Source of the DNA: an uncultured Carboxylicivirga sp.
GTDB taxonomy: Bacteria; Bacteroidota; Bacteroidia; Bacteroidales; Marinilabiliaceae
Length of the DNA stretch: 64,000 nt
NCBI RefSeq assembly: GCF_963668385.1
Contig: NZ_OY764327.1
Location: 1,736,001-1,800,000 of the forward strand
Reading direction: 5' to 3'
Position 1 is the stretch's first letter. Every line of letters begins with the position of its first letter. A program made the translations under genes and the position numbers. Under the pieces are notes generated by a model. The model made no database searches and was not told where the DNA came from. It was given only the letters and a program-made list of their open reading frames with translations. Positions 1 through 7,085 of the stretch are shown in pieces.

Positions 1-171
1 TAGCCGGACACAGCCTTTAGACACAAAATATATTTCATTAGCAATTTTTCCTTCTTCAAAAAAAACGGTCTTTTTTTCGTACGTTTTCTTTGTCAGAGAT
101 TCATTAAGCAATGACAACTCTTCCTGATTTAAGCTAATATAAGCCTCAATATTCTCTACTAATCTTTTCAT
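1..171 (-). CDS. Crp/Fnr-family transcriptional regulator, N-terminal fragment
   Basis: The reverse strand reads an open frame of 57 codons from an ATG at 171 to the window edge, so only the N-terminus is present. The peptide begins MKRLVENIEAYISLNQEEL and continues with a KKTVFFEEGKIANEIYFV segment and SKGCVRL. This is the typical start of the cyclic-nucleotide-binding (cNMP) beta-roll of Crp/Fnr regulators in Bacteroidota, with the usual helix before the first strand and the hydrophobic-then-G pattern of the roll. The DNA-binding helix-turn-helix lies outside the window, so ligand and targets cannot be judged. It is on the same strand as the barrel gene that ends at 198, which lies upstream of it with a 26-bp gap, so cotranscription is possible. 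Family assignment is by recognition of the fold pattern only. Confidence 0.7.
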   Translation of the reverse strand, partial: MKRLVENIEAYISLNQEELSLLNESLTKKTYEKKTVFFEEGKIANEIYFVSKGCVRL

Positions 172-197
172 CGTTTCATTTGGATGCAACTCACTTG

Positions 198-896
198 TTA
201 CTTTGTGAAATTATACACTAAACTAATACGTGTGTTTCGATTGGAACGACTGAAGTCATATTGAGATTTACTTGATACTATCGGTTCAATATTCTTTGCT
301 CCGAACTCTTGTATAAAATTAATAGAAACCTTTTTTATGTTGAAGCCTAAACCAAAATCAAAGCCATAGTCAAATTGATTAATTACTGTAGCTCCTTGAC
401 TAAATTCAGTAATATTCTGTTGATTAATCTCTTTTGCATATTCAACTTTTCCTTTATAAGTAATTGCCTTATTATCTGATATTTCTTGTATTTCATATGA
501 ACCTCCTATGCCTATGGATATATAAGGTCCAGCCAATATTGAAATAATACTATTTTCACCACCAGGTTTAATCTCTACCAATAATGGGACGTTTAAGTAA
601 TTAAGCCTTTCTTTTCCTGTATATTCATATTCGTCTTGAATTTCTTCGAATTTCATTCCTTTTTGTGAGAACTGTAATTCTGGTCTAATATTGATGCTAT
701 TATTTAATTTTGCACTAATCAAAAATCCAAAATTAAAACCTCCTAAAGTATTTGTATTAACAAGAGGTTCATTATTATTTGAACTAAGAAATACATTTGA
801 GAAATTAACTCCTCCTGTCAAGCCGAAATAGCTTTGTCCAAAACTATTCAAATTAAGAAACAATAGGAAAATTGTAATCGCTCTTCTTACTTTCAT
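198..896 (-). CDS. PorT-like outer-membrane beta-barrel protein
   Basis: The 232-residue product has a cleavable signal peptide (residues 1-20, ending LNSFGQ). Alternating hydrophobic/polar strands and glycines follow, and the last residues are SLVYNFTK, a typical barrel end. The early block YFGLTGGVNFSNV and the later RPELQFSQKGMKF are characteristic of the small outer-membrane barrel family often annotated as PorT-family or OMP_b-brl_2 in Bacteroidota. The function of individual members is generally unknown. The gene lies next to the attC-like array on its downstream side and shares its strand. I see no complementary core at its 3' end that would make it a cassette itself. It could form a short transcript with the Crp/Fnr gene below it. 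Confidence 0.7.
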   Translation of the reverse strand: MKVRRAITIFLLFLNLNSFGQSYFGLTGGVNFSNVFLSSNNNEPLVNTNTLGGFNFGFLISAKLNNSINIRPELQFSQKGMKFEEIQDEYEYTGKERLNYLNVPLLVEIKPGGENSIISILAGPYISIGIGGSYEIQEISDNKAITYKGKVEYAKEINQQNITEFSQGATVINQFDYGFDFGLGFNIKKVSINFIQEFGAKNIEPIVSSKSQYDFSRSNRNTRISLVYNFTK

Positions 897-969
897 TTTT
901 AATCATCTTGTTTGTTTTGCTTTTCATCATTATCATTCTGCTTAATCTATAGTCTCCTCCCTGAATTAC

Positions 970-1097
970 GCACAACGGCTCGAATATGAGTATTGCCGAA
1001 TTTCGAAGTTTCACAGTATCAAGATACAGTGAAACTTGATACGATAGCTGAGGTTTGAATTACCCACTTCACTCGGCATTACTTATGTTTGTTAGGC
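970..1097. repeat. attC-like inverted site A
   Basis: This is an imperfect palindrome between two genes. Its left end GCACAAC differs by one base from the integron inverse core RYYYAAC. Its right end, GTTAGGC at 1091-1097, matches the core GTTRRRY exactly. The inner arms pair roughly: ATTCGGCAATACTCATATT, the reverse complement of the left arm, resembles ACTCGGCATTACTTATGTT on the right. The centre holds a further hairpin with AAGTTTCAC facing GTGAAACTT. The stop codon of the nuclease gene at 1098 directly abuts the right core. The structure is as expected for an attC site, but its recombination activity is untested. Confidence 0.55.
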
Positions 1098-1976
1098 TTA
1101 GTTATTTATCAATGCTTCTTCAAGAGCTTTTAACGTTTTTCCATTATTATCTTTCCAGCTTTGAGGACCGCTTCTACTTGTTCCAGCTACTAAAGCTGCT
1201 GCATATGAAGAAGAACTTAAAATGATATCTTTAGTCAAAATAAGTTTCTCGTCAACTGTAACTAGTATATTTTCTTCAATTAGCTTTTTTCGTAATTGAT
1301 TTATTTTTCCTGGAATACTGGTGGTTGTTGCTAAAGAAATCTCAGAGTCTTTGGCTAATAAAAATCCTTCGTCACTTTGTTTTCCAATTGCAGAAAGACC
1401 ATTTACACTAAAATACAATTTATGTCCAATTAAAGAATTGGGATCTGTTTCAGCTTCATTTGTATTATTCGTGTTAATTGGCTCTAGTAATTTGTGACCA
1501 AGTGTCCCTAAAATCATTCTTGCATTATGGATAAATTCTTCCATTGCGTCTTTATCTGCTCTTGGCAATGAAGATTCTGTTGGTTTATTCCCATTTTCCG
1601 CATTATATCTATCAGCTTGCTTTGTAATATCAGTTAATCTTGATTCAAGATATTTGATATGTGATTTGGTCAAATTCTCATCTTTACTTGTAAAAAGAAC
1701 AACCTCGTTCCAAAAGTCTTTTTTTCTGTCATGATCGATAAGCCTTTTATATACGTTTTCTGATTCACCGATATACACCGTATTTTTGTCATCCGTTGAG
1801 TGTTTTTCCAATAAGAAATATACTCCTGGTCTCTGAGACTCTGTCCACATTTTTAGTTCTGTAAAACGGCCTCTAGGGCACGCAATTGCTTGACCTGACC
1901 AATTTGCAATTTCAACATGTCGAAGTCCACTAGGAGATCCATCTGATAAGTATATGCGGATGCTTTTTCCAAACAT
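1098..1976 (-). CDS. GIY-YIG nuclease family protein with C-terminal DUF4357
   Basis: The 292-residue protein has a GIY-YIG endonuclease fold near residues 48-115. GVYF is at 51-54, VYIG at 67-70, the candidate catalytic Arg is R78 in NVYKRL, and the metal-binding Glu is E111 in KYLESRL. The last ~60 residues (SSYAAALVAGTSRSGPQSW and onward) match the DUF4357 domain often found behind this nuclease type, where it is thought to help bind nucleic acid. No signal peptide or membrane segment is seen, so it should be cytoplasmic. The gene is framed by GTTAGGC on its 3' side and GCCTAAC on its 5' side, complementary cores as in an integron cassette. A role in defence or DNA processing is an inference from family and setting. 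Confidence 0.8.
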   Translation of the reverse strand: MFGKSIRIYLSDGSPSGLRHVEIANWSGQAIACPRGRFTELKMWTESQRPGVYFLLEKHSTDDKNTVYIGESENVYKRLIDHDRKKDFWNEVVLFTSKDENLTKSHIKYLESRLTDITKQADRYNAENGNKPTESSLPRADKDAMEEFIHNARMILGTLGHKLLEPINTNNTNEAETDPNSLIGHKLYFSVNGLSAIGKQSDEGFLLAKDSEISLATTTSIPGKINQLRKKLIEENILVTVDEKLILTKDIILSSSSYAAALVAGTSRSGPQSWKDNNGKTLKALEEALINN

Positions 1977-1998
1977 TATTTTTCATTTTTATAATTAA

Positions 1999-2129
1999 GC
2001 CTAACGTCCCGTATAAACGCAGTAGCGGGATTGACGTACTGACTATTCGGTTTATATTGGACTTTAGATTTATAAAATTACTTGTGGGTTAAGTACTTAC
2101 CCGCTATTGTATTTATATACTGTTAGCGG
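1999..2129. repeat. attC-like inverted site B
   Basis: The left core GCCTAAC (1999-2005) fits RYYYAAC exactly, and the right core is GTTAGCGG (2122-2129). The arms pair well. CCCGTATAAACGCAGTAGCG on the left faces CGCTATTGTATTTATATAC on the right with small bulges, as in attC sites, which keep extrahelical bases. The stop codon of the unknown 266-residue gene (2123) lies inside the right core. The two outer cores differ from each other but each complements the core on the far side of its neighbouring gene. Confidence 0.55.
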
Positions 2130-2923
2130 TTCGGGTTTATATTTTCCATAAACTCTATACATTTCTTGGCAATTTCTTTAATTAACTTAGATGAAATTCC
2201 GCTGCTAAATTGTCTTGTATGAATAACTATTTTAGGATGATTCTTATCCTTACTATAGTGTAAATTATACCAATTTCCTTTCGAAATATTAATTGTTGGT
2301 TGTACCCAGTTTACTCTGAAAGTCTCTTCTATATCGAAAGAGTAATCCCTTTGATAATGTCCACAGGCAATTATTACTATTTTAAATTTATTGAAAAAGG
2401 GTTGAGCAAAAAGCTCTTCTCTTTCTTTTATGCTTTTAATTCTGATTTTATCATCTTTCGGAATAAGATGGGACATTTTAGCATTTAACTGATTTAGTTC
2501 CGACTGAAAACAATATTTATGAAACTCAATATCATCATTTATTGTTTTTTTGTCTTTAGAAAGTATAAGGTCAACTAAATATTGATAGAAATACCAAGTA
2601 GCTGAAGTTCCTTTTTCTCCTGTTATTTTTCCATTTTTGTCGACCTTTCTTATTGTAAACTGTTGCCCTTTCCAAGGAAATAGTGCATTATCTTCTAAAT
2701 GGTTTATATCTGAGAAGTTTCTTTTATTTGAAATAATATCATTCCAGCTATCTATATTTTTTTCTCCATTTTCCTCTATTGATAAACTATCATCAATTAA
2801 CTCTTTTCCCAAGATGAGGATGTCTGCGTTAGGATTGCCAAGTCCGAGATATAATTTCCGATTTTGACAACATCCTAAGGTTTCTAAAAAATCCGAATCA
2901 AAATTTGTTTGAGAATTGTTCAT
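2123..2923 (-). CDS. uncharacterised cytoplasmic protein in an attC-like cassette
   Basis: The 266-residue product has no signal peptide or membrane segment. Visible features are an N-terminal Cys pair (GCCQNRKLYLGLGNPNADIL), a hydrophobic strand ILILGKEL near residues 35-42, a second hydrophobic strand KIVIIACGHY around residues 182-191, and a C-terminal VIHTRQFSSGISSK block. The order strand, GNPNADI, ILG and a late HTRQFS resembles, weakly, the layout of the uracil-DNA glycosylase superfamily. I do not see a confident catalytic motif, so no function is assigned. The gene is framed by GTTAGCGG at its 3' side and CCGCTAAC at its 5' side. It shares strand with both other cassette genes. The stop codon is embedded in the site core. 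Confidence 0.65.
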   Translation of the reverse strand: MNNSQTNFDSDFLETLGCCQNRKLYLGLGNPNADILILGKELIDDSLSIEENGEKNIDSWNDIISNKRNFSDINHLEDNALFPWKGQQFTIRKVDKNGKITGEKGTSATWYFYQYLVDLILSKDKKTINDDIEFHKYCFQSELNQLNAKMSHLIPKDDKIRIKSIKEREELFAQPFFNKFKIVIIACGHYQRDYSFDIEETFRVNWVQPTINISKGNWYNLHYSKDKNHPKIVIHTRQFSSGISSKLIKEIAKKCIEFMENINPNR

Positions 2924-2943
2924 ATCGTTATTTTTTTACCTGA

Positions 2944-3076
2944 CCGCTAACGGATGGGTATATGCAATGTGGGCGATTGCGAGCTTCAAACTTGTCAAAC
3001 CGTTACAATGTTAAAGCGGGCTACTACCCTTGATTTTAGCACAATTCCGCCCATTTTGTATATACCGTGTTAGCGG
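2944..3076. repeat. attC-like inverted site C
   Basis: The left core CCGCTAAC (2944-2951) and right core GTTAGCGG (3069-3076) are exact complements. The inner arms GGGTATATGCAATGTGGGCG and CGCCCATTTTGTATATACC also pair with few mismatches, giving a long cruciform of 133 bp. The cores deviate from the strict RYYYAAC/GTTRRRY consensus at two positions (CGCTAAC), so a generic attC model may score it poorly. Confidence 0.5.
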
Positions 3077-3079
3077 TTG

Positions 3080-4699
3080 TTATTGGTCAATCTTTCTCTT
3101 CCTTTTAATCACCCTTTTTTCAAATCTTTTTCCAGTATTAAAAGCTTTCTGTAAGCCATAGTGAATAGAATATCTAACTCCCTCTTTTACTTTGGGGTTA
3201 ATATTAGAATAGGACCTATCTCGGAATGACCAATGAATGTGAGTTTCTGAATCATCTGTATCTTCAATATAGCATATCACATTTAAGTCATATAAAAACT
3301 GTAAAAATTTATCGCTAGACTCAAAGAAAGGTGGAATATCAATTTCATTTTTTTCAATATAGTCTGCAAATTCATTGTAACAATACATGAACTCTTCATA
3401 ATGAAAATGAGCTTTGCCATTTAAATATTCAAAAAACTTTAAAAATATTTCGTAGTCTGAGTCCGAATGATAAAATGCTAGGTAGTCTTTTATTTCACCC
3501 AGTAAATAATCCGAATACTTTGAGCGAAAATTTGATGTGTCAAAATCCACTGAATCTATTACAGGCATTTTTCTTCCATTTTCACTAATCATATTTTCTT
3601 GTAGAATTTTCATCATTGTAACGATGTCCCTTGGACGAAACATAGAAAATCTAAGAAATGAAACAAATGAATCATCTTTATGCCCACGTCTTGTTTCATT
3701 TGTAAATGGGAAATAATAATCCCAACAATCTCCTAATGTCTTAAAACTACTCTGTTGGGCATTTAATATAGTGTCTGCAACTTTGAAAATACTACTGTCT
3801 CTATATAATGGATAGGTTGTTCTCCAATCCAACAGAACTCCATTATCTCTAATTTTATTATTAAGATTTTGAAGCCCCAATTGAGAAAAAATATCTGGTC
3901 TAACGAGAACCATTACTTTAATTCTACCTTTGGAGTCTTTTATATTTGCGAAGAAATCATTATTTAAAGTCCAAACTGCATTAGATAATCCCTTCACACA
4001 CTCTAAGTAATCTTCATATTGAATATTGCGAGGTCGAATATCAATACCATCGATAAATTGAATATGGTTTTGCTCCAACTTTAAAGAAGAAAATGCAATT
4101 TCAAATTTCTTTTGAATATATAATAAATTGATTTGAAATTTACTCTCAGTAAAAGATTCACTATGCTTTTCTTCGCCAGCTATTTTGAAAAACTCATGCA
4201 TTAACTCAGCAACTGCTTTTGTTTCGTCTATAACATTTAATGCATAAATGATTTCAGGGGTGAATGCTGATTTATAGAATGCATCAATAGCTTCTTGTAA
4301 AGGTTTGAATTTTGAAAATTTTGAAAAAATAGTGCTATCTTTTTCCTTCTTTTGAATTTGTTGAGATAGAAGAAGATAAATCAATACTTTCCAAATATTT
4401 GTATAGTCAGTAAGTGTTAAATGGTTTTCTTTTTTTAACTTTATAAATTTAACATATTCCGTTTCTCTGATATGATTCAAATATGAATTAGTATTAGAAA
4501 ACTGATTATTTGCTAGATATAGCGAATATGCTGTTTTTCCAGTTCCTTTATCGCCAATAATAAAATATTTTGAAGGATTTAAAATTTCATAAAGTTCCTC
4601 ATTCCTAATAAAATATTTATTTAGTAATTCTTTGTTTTCCCTTTTTTTGTAATTCTCTGCGTCTCCAAACCCAAGATTCAGTTCTGTATATTTTTTCAT
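3080..4699 (-). CDS. P-loop ATPase, Sll1717 type
   Basis: The 539-residue protein carries a Walker A motif GDKGTGKT at residues 49-56, preceded by the characteristic YFIRNEELYEILNPSKYFII stretch split across residues 29-48. A hydrophobic strand HIQFIDGIDIRP follows as the probable Walker B region. The remainder is helical and ends in a basic KRVIKRKRKIDQ tail. This N-terminal layout matches the Sll1717-type P-loop ATPases, a STAND/KAP-like group with no firmly known role that often sits in accessory or defence regions. No membrane segment is seen. The gene is the furthest upstream of the three cassette-like genes on the minus strand. It is flanked by GTTAGCGG (3069) and CCGCTAAC (4747). A defensive role is an inference from its setting. 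Confidence 0.75.
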   Translation of the reverse strand: MKKYTELNLGFGDAENYKKRENKELLNKYFIRNEELYEILNPSKYFIIGDKGTGKTAYSLYLANNQFSNTNSYLNHIRETEYVKFIKLKKENHLTLTDYTNIWKVLIYLLLSQQIQKKEKDSTIFSKFSKFKPLQEAIDAFYKSAFTPEIIYALNVIDETKAVAELMHEFFKIAGEEKHSESFTESKFQINLLYIQKKFEIAFSSLKLEQNHIQFIDGIDIRPRNIQYEDYLECVKGLSNAVWTLNNDFFANIKDSKGRIKVMVLVRPDIFSQLGLQNLNNKIRDNGVLLDWRTTYPLYRDSSIFKVADTILNAQQSSFKTLGDCWDYYFPFTNETRRGHKDDSFVSFLRFSMFRPRDIVTMMKILQENMISENGRKMPVIDSVDFDTSNFRSKYSDYLLGEIKDYLAFYHSDSDYEIFLKFFEYLNGKAHFHYEEFMYCYNEFADYIEKNEIDIPPFFESSDKFLQFLYDLNVICYIEDTDDSETHIHWSFRDRSYSNINPKVKEGVRYSIHYGLQKAFNTGKRFEKRVIKRKRKIDQ

Positions 4700-4746
4700 G
4701 ATATATGTATGTTTAATATTTTAGTTTAGGAATTCTATTTTAATAA

Positions 4747-4812
4747 CCGCTAACTCCTTTATAAACGTCATTAGTCACTTCGCTATACTAATCACGTGGT
4801 TTATTGGTATAA
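4747..4812. repeat. attC-like site D, degenerate right end
   Basis: CCGCTAAC (4747-4754) complements the GTTAGCGG at the other end of the ATPase gene. The flanking bases AATAACCGCTAAC also resemble the reverse complement of the 3069-3084 end. The inner arm CTTTATAAACGTCATTAGT pairs partly with ACTAATCACGTGGTTTATT. No GTTRRRY core is visible on the right, so the outer boundary looks lost. It marks the probable end of the array. Confidence 0.4.
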
Positions 4813-4908
4813 AAACATTTTTAAATAATTATAAGTGTATAATAAATTTAAACGTATAAAAAACGATTTAACCCAATAAGGCACATTAAAAGTAAACATA
4901 AATCAAAT

Positions 4909-5007
4909 ATGGATATAATTAAATGGGGGCTAAGTTATAAACAAGCTGTTGATAGCTTATATTTTATGTTGGGGGATGTGTTGGATACATTACTTTCTAT
5001 GGCCTAA
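4909..5007 (+). CDS. possible 32-residue small protein
   Basis: An ATG at 4909 opens a 32-codon frame encoding MDIIKWGLSYKQAVDSLYFM followed by LGDVLDTLLSMA, then two stops. The composition is protein-like and amphipathic, and the leader AATCAAAT before the ATG is typical of AT-rich starts here. It stands alone between the attC-like array and the 40-bp tandem repeat, on the strand opposite to the cassette genes. It may instead be a remnant of a longer gene or a chance frame. No family is recognised. Confidence 0.25.
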   Translation: MDIIKWGLSYKQAVDSLYFMLGDVLDTLLSMA

Positions 5008-5091
5008 TAATACGATTGGTTATAGTGTTATTTATATGGTTTTTAATTTGTATAAACCATATTTATTTTACCAGGCATAAGCCCACCATGC

Positions 5092-5425
5092 GTTGGCAAC
5101 AAAACTGATGGTTTTTTCGGCTGTTTTCTGCGAGGGCAAGAAAACTGACGGTTTTTTCTGGCGGTTTTCTTCGTTGGCAACAAAATTGATGGTTTTTTTC
5201 GCTGTTTTCTGCGTTGGCAACGAAACTGATGGTTTTTTATGGCTGTTTTCTCCGAAGGCAACAAACTTGATGATTTTTTTGGCTGCTTTCTCCGCTGGCA
5301 ACAAACTTGACGTTTTTTTTTGCTGTTTTCGCTGTTGGCAACAAAACTGATGGTTTTTTTTTGCTGTTTTCTGCGAGGGCAACAAAACTGATGGTTTTTT
5401 TGGCTGTTTTCTGCGAGGGCAGAAT
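5092..5425. repeat. tandem array of ~40-bp units, eight copies plus a partial
   Basis: The block GGCAACAAAACTGATGG, a T-run, then GCTGTTTTC recurs with GGCA anchors at 5095, 5135, 5176, 5216, 5257, 5297, 5337, 5378 and a last partial at 5418, a period of 40-41 bp. Units differ by substitutions and T-run length, for example CTGACGG or TTGATGA for CTGATGG. There are no unrelated spacers, so this is not CRISPR. Open frames reading through it are low-complexity by-products. Bases 5426-5632 after it are AT-rich leader for the next gene, with a possible -7 box TACGTTTG at 5595-5602 and TAAATCCACT at 5605-5614. Confidence 0.9.
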
Positions 5426-5632
5426 TTCTGTTGGGCGTATTCATGATTATCATCAGCCAACTAATTCGTAATTTTTTATTCCCAGAGTTAGCAAGGCATC
5501 TGTGGGCTAAATTTTCTATTTTCTTAATGCTACAAGCATAAAATAAAAAAATTATAAGTTTTCGATTTGTTATTAGGATAATAAATAGATATATTACGTT
5601 TGATTAAATCCACTATCTAAAACTCATACATT

Positions 5633-6328
5633 ATGATTTTAAAAATCCATTATTCTTATTTTAGTTTGTCGGCACTGGTTGCATTATCTCAAAAAACAGT
5701 TGGCTTGTTAGAAAGTCGTTTTCCCGATAATGAAATTCTAAAAACGGTTCTACCTCAAATACATGAGATCCATAGTGTTTCGCTTCAGGCAATAGGGAGT
5801 AGTACCAAAAGCCTTATTTCGGTTAGTGTAAAGCAGTCGGATACCAAGCGCGACAATTGTTTTATGTCGCTCAAAAATCATGTTGAAGCAGGCTTGCGTC
5901 GCGAAAACGATGTTTATCAAAATGCATGCAATACATTGTGGCCATTTTTTGTTAAAAATAACGTCAAAATGTATAGTTTGCCTTACGATGATCAAACATC
6001 GGCAACCCATAGTTTAATCAAAGATTTGAAATTGCCCGAAAATAAGGAGCATATAAAAACCGTAAATGTAGTTGAGTGGCTCAATGAATTAGAAATAGCC
6101 AATAATGAGTTTATTGATGTACAAAAGCAGCGAAGTGCATCACGAATAAAGGATGATACCATTAGAGATGCTGAGGCATTTAAAAAACTGCGACAATTGT
6201 TAGATATGCTCGAAAATGTATTAAATACTCTTTATTTAATTAACGATCCGGAAGGAATACAGGATGCTGTAAAAGAAATTAATCAGTACATAAGCGAAGC
6301 AAATACCGCGGCTCGTCAGAGCAATTAA
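5633..6328 (+). CDS. DUF6261-like helical protein
   Basis: The 231-residue product is predicted to be almost wholly helical, with no signal peptide, no cysteine motif and no recognised active site. Helical stretches run over residues 12-65, 70-110 (NHVEAGLRRENDVYQNACNT) and 145-225. The overall pattern, including the opening HYSYFSLSALVALSQKTVGL, resembles Bacteroidota proteins labelled DUF6261, whose role is unknown. The ATG at 5633 follows TAAATCCACT (5605-5614). The same ten bases precede the start of the gene at 62191, and both genes lie behind a tandem DNA repeat. The next downstream gene is separated by a nested inverted repeat and a strong terminator, so this appears to be a single-gene transcript. 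Family assignment is moderate. Confidence 0.6.
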   Translation: MILKIHYSYFSLSALVALSQKTVGLLESRFPDNEILKTVLPQIHEIHSVSLQAIGSSTKSLISVSVKQSDTKRDNCFMSLKNHVEAGLRRENDVYQNACNTLWPFFVKNNVKMYSLPYDDQTSATHSLIKDLKLPENKEHIKTVNVVEWLNELEIANNEFIDVQKQRSASRIKDDTIRDAEAFKKLRQLLDMLENVLNTLYLINDPEGIQDAVKEINQYISEANTAARQSN

Positions 6329-6352
6329 GATATTACTTTATAATGCGAATCA

Positions 6353-6457
6353 ACAGTTGAACCCACTTGGGGGTTCCTTTATAATACGTTGCTATACCAC
6401 GGGTTTCACCCGTGACTATTTGACTAATGATACAAACCCGAAAGTGGGTTGAACTGT
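6353..6457. repeat. nested inverted repeat, REP- or MITE-like
   Basis: Outer arms ACAGTTGAACCCACTT (6353-6368) and AAGTGGGTTGAACTGT (6442-6457) pair over 16 bp with one mismatch. Inside lies a perfect hairpin with CACGGGT facing ACCCGTG around a TTC loop (6398-6414). No gene is visible within. The compact 7-bp stem with a 3-nt loop is like the palindromes at 55.7 and 61.0 kb. Confidence 0.7.
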
Positions 6458-6520
6458 GCAATAAAACAATTTGAAGTATTGATTCATATTCATAACAAAT
6501 GATTAGATTACTAAATGGTG

Positions 6521-6547
6521 GCACCTCAAACGTGAGGTGCTTTTTTA
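6521..6547 (+). terminator. rho-independent terminator
   Basis: GCACCTCA and TGAGGTGC pair perfectly around AACG and are followed by six T. It lies 193 bp past the stop of the DUF6261-like gene and before the thioredoxin operon. Confidence 0.85.
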
Positions 6548-6644
6548 TTATGTGTATGTTTTATCTAATGCCTCCCTTTGTTATAGTGCCTTTAAAAAAC
6601 AAAATTACCTCATACTTTGTTTGTATGATTTATAAACACAACTT

Positions 6645-7082
6645 ATGAGAAAGATATCATTAGTAGCCGTTTTTATGCTATGCTTTTCAGTAATGCATGC
6701 CGGGGAATGGCTTACCGATTTTAACAAAGCCAAACAAATGGCGGCCAGCGAGCACAAAAGTATTTTAATGTTGTTTCAGGGCTCGGACTGGTGCTCGGTA
6801 TGCATGCGCTTAGATAAAGAAATTTTATCGACCGATGCGTTTTTGCAAAAGGCCAATGAGGATTATGTGTTGCTTAAAGTAGATTTTCCGCGACGTAAGG
6901 CCAATGCTCTTCCCAAAGAGCAACAAGAAAAGAACAATGAGTTGGCAGAGCAGTTTAATCCCAATGGATATTTTCCAATGGTGGTGGTGTTAGATGCCAC
7001 TGGATCGGTTTTGGGACGCACAGGTTATAAAAAGATGAGTCCCGACGAGTACTACAATCATCTATCGTCATTTAAAAAGTAA
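6645..7082 (+). CDS. exported thioredoxin-fold protein
   Basis: The 145-residue product has a signal peptide (residues 1-19, ending SVMHAG) and a thioredoxin-like domain with the redox motif W49-C50-S-V-C53. The cis-proline region is NPNGYFPMVVVLDATG. It belongs with the thioredoxin_7-type periplasmic proteins. It is the first gene of a tight four-gene unit with an ApbE flavin transferase, a DUF4266 lipoprotein and a DUF3570 barrel; its stop lies three bases before the next start. The likely role is reduction or protection of cysteines in partner proteins of that unit, in the periplasm. Specific partners cannot be read from the sequence. Confidence 0.85.
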   Translation: MRKISLVAVFMLCFSVMHAGEWLTDFNKAKQMAASEHKSILMLFQGSDWCSVCMRLDKEILSTDAFLQKANEDYVLLKVDFPRRKANALPKEQQEKNNELAEQFNPNGYFPMVVVLDATGSVLGRTGYKKMSPDEYYNHLSSFKK

Positions 7083-7085
7083 GCA

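Noticed and set aside
198-896. Outer-membrane barrel gene as a fourth attC-like cassette
   Set aside because: Site A lies on one side, but I found no complementary core near its 3' end at 170-198.
5092-5425. CRISPR array
   Set aside because: The whole ~40-bp unit is repeated without unique spacers between fixed repeats, and no cas genes are near.
5043-5460. Reading frames on both strands through the 40-bp array, low-complexity Lys/Gln/Ser-rich or Phe/Gly-rich proteins
   Set aside because: The frames exist only because the repeated unit lacks stops in several phases. There is no start region, family similarity or codon signal, and unit DNA is conserved rather than protein.
6333-6524. 63-codon minus-strand frame
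   Set aside because: It runs through the nested inverted repeat, has no homology pattern and lacks a plausible start region.
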